Shown here in pieces: positions 7,210 through 9,223 of a stretch of DNA of 9,223 nucleotides (positions within the stretch are counted from its first letter, which is position 1; every line of letters begins with the position of its first letter). Source of the DNA: Acidobacteriota bacterium (GTDB lineage Bacteria > Acidobacteriota > Blastocatellia > RBC074); NCBI GenBank assembly GCA_013140935.1, contig JABFSD010000329.1, forward strand, positions 1 to 9,223, written 5' to 3'. The position numbers and the translations under genes are program-made. A model generated the notes under the pieces. The model did no database searches, was not told where the DNA came from, and saw only the letters and a program-made list of their open reading frames with translations.

Positions 7210-7227
7210 GGGAGCGATGGTGCTCCC
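7210..7227 (+). terminator. Weak GC hairpin, possible displaced terminator of the PIG-L gene
   Basis: GGGAGC (7210-7215) and GCTCCC (7222-7227) form a 6-bp stem with a 6-base loop. There is no U-run after it, so terminator activity is doubtful. Removing the MITE-like element and one duplication copy would place this hairpin about a dozen bases after the PIG-L stop codon, where a terminator is expected. Confidence 0.3.
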
Positions 7228-7415
7228 TATACACTTGGGTTGAGGCGCTACGTTCTCTCACTGTTACCTCCATTTGGGTAGTCGAGGCAGGCTCGCATGT
7301 CAGATAGGTTTCTTAGCTGAGGTTGAGAACAGATTTTAAGTGAGTCAATGCGTCAGCTTGTGCCACCTGTTGCGTGGCACTTACACTGCGCGCCGTTTTT
7401 ACGGAGTTGGCACTT
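7228..7415. other. Intergenic region before the hotdog gene, with one small hairpin
   Basis: No credible gene was seen in this stretch. GTGCCAC (7360-7366) pairs with GTGGCAC (7374-7380) across a 7-base loop, 35 bases before the hotdog start codon. No well-spaced -35/-10 pair could be identified, although a promoter is expected here because the upstream gene ends more than 400 bases away. The Shine-Dalgarno GGAG of the next gene is at 7403-7406. Confidence 0.4.
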
Positions 7416-7835
7416 ATGCTGGAAATGACCGTCGCCGAAATACAGAGTTTTCTTTCAGAACACTTCCCCAAAATTGACCAGATGCGCTTGCAGATCGAGT
7501 CACTCGCGCCGCGTGAGTTGCGCTTGCGCATGGGTTATCACGAAGCGCAATTGCGTCCGGGCGGCACGCTCTCAGGCCCTACGCAAATGGCGCTGGCCGA
7601 CGTGGGCGTATACATCCTGCTGCTCGCGCATATCGGCCCGGTGGCGTTGGCTGTCACCACCAATCTCAATATCAATTTTCTGCGCAAACCCGCGCCCGCC
7701 GATCTCATCGCGCAGATCAACTTGCTCAAGCTCGGCCAGCGCCTCGCCATCGGCGAAGTCACCATGTTTTCAGAAGGCGAAGACGAACCCGTCGCCCACG
7801 CTACGGTGACTTATTCGATTCCACCCGCACGGTGA
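7416..7835 (+). CDS. PaaI-like hotdog-fold thioesterase
   Basis: The 139-residue product has the length and pattern of a single hotdog-fold domain of the PaaI/DUF4442-like group, which usually hydrolyses acyl-CoA thioesters in the cytoplasm as an oligomer. RPGGTLSGPTQMALADVGVY (residues 47-66) corresponds to the central helix that carries the family's active-site acidic residue, here probably D62. TTNLNINFLRKP (80-91) is the typical following strand, and a last strand reads VAHATVTYSI. The ATG at 7416 is chosen because GGAG (7403-7406) lies nine bases upstream; a GTG at 7374 would add 14 residues and falls inside a hairpin, and an ATG at 7425 is a further option. The acyl substrate is unknown. 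MITE-like elements lie on both sides of the gene. Confidence 0.82.
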   Translation: MLEMTVAEIQSFLSEHFPKIDQMRLQIESLAPRELRLRMGYHEAQLRPGGTLSGPTQMALADVGVYILLLAHIGPVALAVTTNLNINFLRKPAPADLIAQINLLKLGQRLAIGEVTMFSEGEDEPVAHATVTYSIPPAR

Positions 7836-7846
7836 ACGTTATCGTT

Positions 7847-8075
7847 GAGTGCGAGTCAACTTTTTGCACCAGGGCTTTTGCAAGGTCGAGCTAACTTTCG
7901 GCAAAAGACCCATTCGGAGAGTTCAGACCGTTCGCAGACCGTGGCGCAAACCTCGCCAAGGTTGCGCGGCTTTCCCAACAGACGCACTGGGAAGCAGCAC
8001 AACTTTGGCGAAGTTGTGCCACGGTTGCCACGCGGTCTTTCTCTCTAACGCGATGCAAAAAGTTGACGCTCACTC
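7847..8075. mobile_element. 229-bp MITE-like element with 22-bp TIRs and branched internal fold
   Basis: The ends at 7847-7868 and 8054-8075 are inverted repeats matching at 20 of 22 positions, both starting GAGTG and ending in the shared core TCAACTTTTTGCA. Outside, GTTATCGTT (7838-7846) and GTTGTCGTT (8076-8084) are a 9-bp near-duplication (8/9). Inside, further nested pairings occur: AGACCG 7925-7930 with 8033-8038, and ACCGTG 7938-7943 with CACGGT 8020-8025. These enclose hairpins at about 7945-7966, 7969-7995 and 7997-8019, the last having nine perfect pairs. Another stem with a bulge is at 7872-7881 with 7901-7911. Open frames through it are short and resemble nothing. It starts right after the hotdog stop codon. 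The mismatches suggest an older insertion than the element at 7014-7200. Confidence 0.7.
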
Positions 8076-8091
8076 GTTGTCGTTTTACTCG

Positions 8092-8119
8092 TTGACTGTG
8101 GTTAAGCCCTCCCTATAAT
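8092..8119 (+). promoter_or_regulatory. Near-consensus sigma-70 promoter for the TonB-dependent receptor gene
   Basis: TTGACT (8092-8097) and TATAAT (8114-8119) are separated by 16 bases, which matches a housekeeping sigma-70-type promoter closely. Transcription would begin near 8126 and give a leader of about 170 nt before the receptor start codon. The -35 box begins eight bases outside the duplication flanking the MITE-like element, so the element forms the immediate upstream DNA of this promoter. Confidence 0.7.
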
Positions 8120-8201
8120 GCCTGCGGCTGGCGGCACACTTACTCACTCTGACAATCAAGCCGTTGGCAGCTTTGCTCGGGCACCTCTTTCGCATCCATT
8201 T

Positions 8202-8245
8202 ATCACTGTTTCACAACTGTTGGTCATCACTGTTTCACAACTGTT
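8202..8245. repeat. Two 20-bp direct repeats in the receptor gene leader (24-bp period)
   Basis: ATCACTGTTTCACAACTGTT occurs at 8202-8221 and again, identically, at 8226-8245. Each copy contains ACTGTT twice, so four ACTGTT boxes start at 8205, 8216, 8229 and 8240, with spacings of 11, 13 and 11 bases. Such near-helical spacing suits a protein lying along one DNA face, downstream of the promoter at 8092-8119. A simple tandem duplication without function is the alternative. Confidence 0.75.
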
Positions 8246-8293
8246 AGGCGCGGGCCTTGCTGGGCCAGCGTCTTAATTCTCTGGAGATCACCT

Positions 8294-9223
8294 ATGTTTA
8301 CCACCACTCTGTTTGTGCGTGTGCGTCTGTGCGTGGGCCTTTTGCTGCTGGGACTGACCGTCCATGCGCAAACCATCGTCGGACGCATTGCCGGTACTGT
8401 CACTGATTCATCGGGCGCAGCCATCCCCGGTGTCAGCGTCAAAATCACCAACGAAGCGACCGGGCAACCGCGTACGGCCATGACCGACACGAATGGTTTT
8501 TATGTCGCTACCAATCTGCCGGTCGGCAATTATTCCGTGGTGATCGAGCATCAGGGCTTCAAGAAAACCACGAAGACCGGTTACAACCTCGGCGCGGATG
8601 GACGTTTGACGGTTGATTTCGCGCTCGAACCCGGCGCGGTCACCGAGTCGGTCGAAGTCGTAGCTTCGGCGGGCGAAGCGGTCAACTCGACTTCGGGCGA
8701 GGTCGCGCGTGTCGTAGATCAGGCGCAAGTGCAGGAACTCGCGCTGAACGGACGCAACTATTTGCAATTGACGACGCTGATTCCCGGTGCGCCTTTGCTC
8801 GAAGACAATGCGCTTTCGTTGACGACTTCGCTGAGTACTTCGCAACCGATCAACGGCAATCGCGGCAATGCCAACAACCTGACGGTAGATGGTGGATTCA
8901 ATCTCGACTCCGGCTCGAACGGTTCGCAAATCAATAACGTAGGCATTGATTTCATCCGCGAAGTGAACATCAAGACGTCAAACTTTTCGGCGGAATATGG
9001 CCGCAATTCAGGCGCTTCGATCAACGTCGTGACGCGCAGCGGCGAAAACAAATATCACGGCGGCGCTTTTGAAAACGTACGCAACGATAAGTTCGACGCC
9101 AACGAAACGTTTAACGTCTCGCGCAATGTGGCGCGGCCTTCGTTGCGGTTCAACAACTTCGGCTTCAGCTTCGGCGGCCCGATCATCAAAGATAAATTCT
9201 TCGCGTTTGGCGGCGTTGAATGG
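8294..9223 (+). CDS. TonB-dependent receptor, Oar-like, with carboxypeptidase-regulatory-like domain (3' end outside window)
   Basis: The first 310 residues of an outer-membrane receptor are present; the frame runs off the window. A signal peptide (1-25, ending VHA before QT) is followed by a carboxypeptidase-regulatory-like beta-sandwich (about 29-112) with GRIAGTVTDSSGAAIPGVSV and TDTNGFYVATNLPVGNYSV. After the linker TESVEVVASA comes the plug: VQELALNGRNYLQLTTLIPG (about 145-164), NLTVDG, IDFIREVNIKTSNFSAEYGR (about 218-237) and GASINVVTRSG. FGFSFGGPIIKDKFFAFGG near the end is characteristic of the large Oar-like receptors abundant in Acidobacteriota. GGAG at 8283-8286, seven bases before the ATG, supports the start. 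Such receptors import large nutrients, often glycans or peptides, using TonB energy; the ligand is unknown. It has its own promoter. Confidence 0.93.
   Translation, partial: MFTTTLFVRVRLCVGLLLLGLTVHAQTIVGRIAGTVTDSSGAAIPGVSVKITNEATGQPRTAMTDTNGFYVATNLPVGNYSVVIEHQGFKKTTKTGYNLGADGRLTVDFALEPGAVTESVEVVASAGEAVNSTSGEVARVVDQAQVQELALNGRNYLQLTTLIPGAPLLEDNALSLTTSLSTSQPINGNRGNANNLTVDGGFNLDSGSNGSQINNVGIDFIREVNIKTSNFSAEYGRNSGASINVVTRSGENKYHGGAFENVRNDKFDANETFNVSRNVARPSLRFNNFGFSFGGPIIKDKFFAFGGVEW

Noticed and set aside
7938..8025. A tRNA or tmRNA, suggested by the cloverleaf-like fold
   Set aside because: There is no T-loop GTTCRA box, no 7-base anticodon loop of the right geometry and no CCA-like acceptor end; stem sizes do not match.
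7845..8118. Short open frames across the second MITE-like element
   Set aside because: They run through its inverted repeats and hairpins, show no protein-like pattern and have no ribosome binding site; the structure explains the sequence better.

Overview
The window looks like a chromosomal segment of an Acidobacteriota bacterium, possibly Blastocatellia-like. The evidence is indirect. A TonB-dependent receptor of the Oar type with an N-terminal carboxypeptidase-regulatory-like domain opens at the right end. There is a large secreted PIG-L deacetylase with a NEW3-like domain and a GATase/ThuA-like C-terminus, and a single-haem secreted cytochrome c. Base composition is moderately GC-rich, with GC-leaning third positions. 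No rRNA, tRNA, CRISPR array or transposase gene was found.

Left part (1-1820): the 3' end of an MFS transporter gene, then a small periplasmic cytochrome c gene (741-1109). An 18-bp perfect hairpin with T-runs on both sides serves as a bidirectional terminator. Convergent to it lies a secreted TlpA/thioredoxin-fold gene (minus strand, 1196-1693) whose CXXC cysteines are replaced by V and A, so it is probably redox-inactive.

Middle part (1820-4317): a GT39-like membrane glycosyltransferase (minus strand) divergent from a small class I SAM methyltransferase. Just after the methyltransferase stop, another frame stays open for about 30 codons, which suggests a 3' frameshift. A 36-bp perfect palindrome lies between that and the next gene.

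Right part (4318-9223): the 893-aa PIG-L protein, a PaaI-like hotdog thioesterase, and the start of the TonB-dependent receptor. Two short elements without a credible protein gene sit here, each only a few bases after a stop codon. Element 1 (7014-7200, 187 bp) has perfect 19-bp terminal inverted repeats and a perfect 10-bp target duplication, with an internal 9-bp-periodic GGAT repeat. Element 2 (7847-8075, 229 bp) has 22-bp inverted repeats (20/22), a 9-bp duplication (8/9) and an internal branched fold. Both read as MITE-like non-autonomous elements and are the most unusual content of the window. The receptor gene has a near-consensus sigma-70 promoter just outside element 2 and a leader of about 170 nt carrying a 20-bp direct repeat. 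The genes do not form one pathway; they are mostly single transcription units with envelope or secreted roles.
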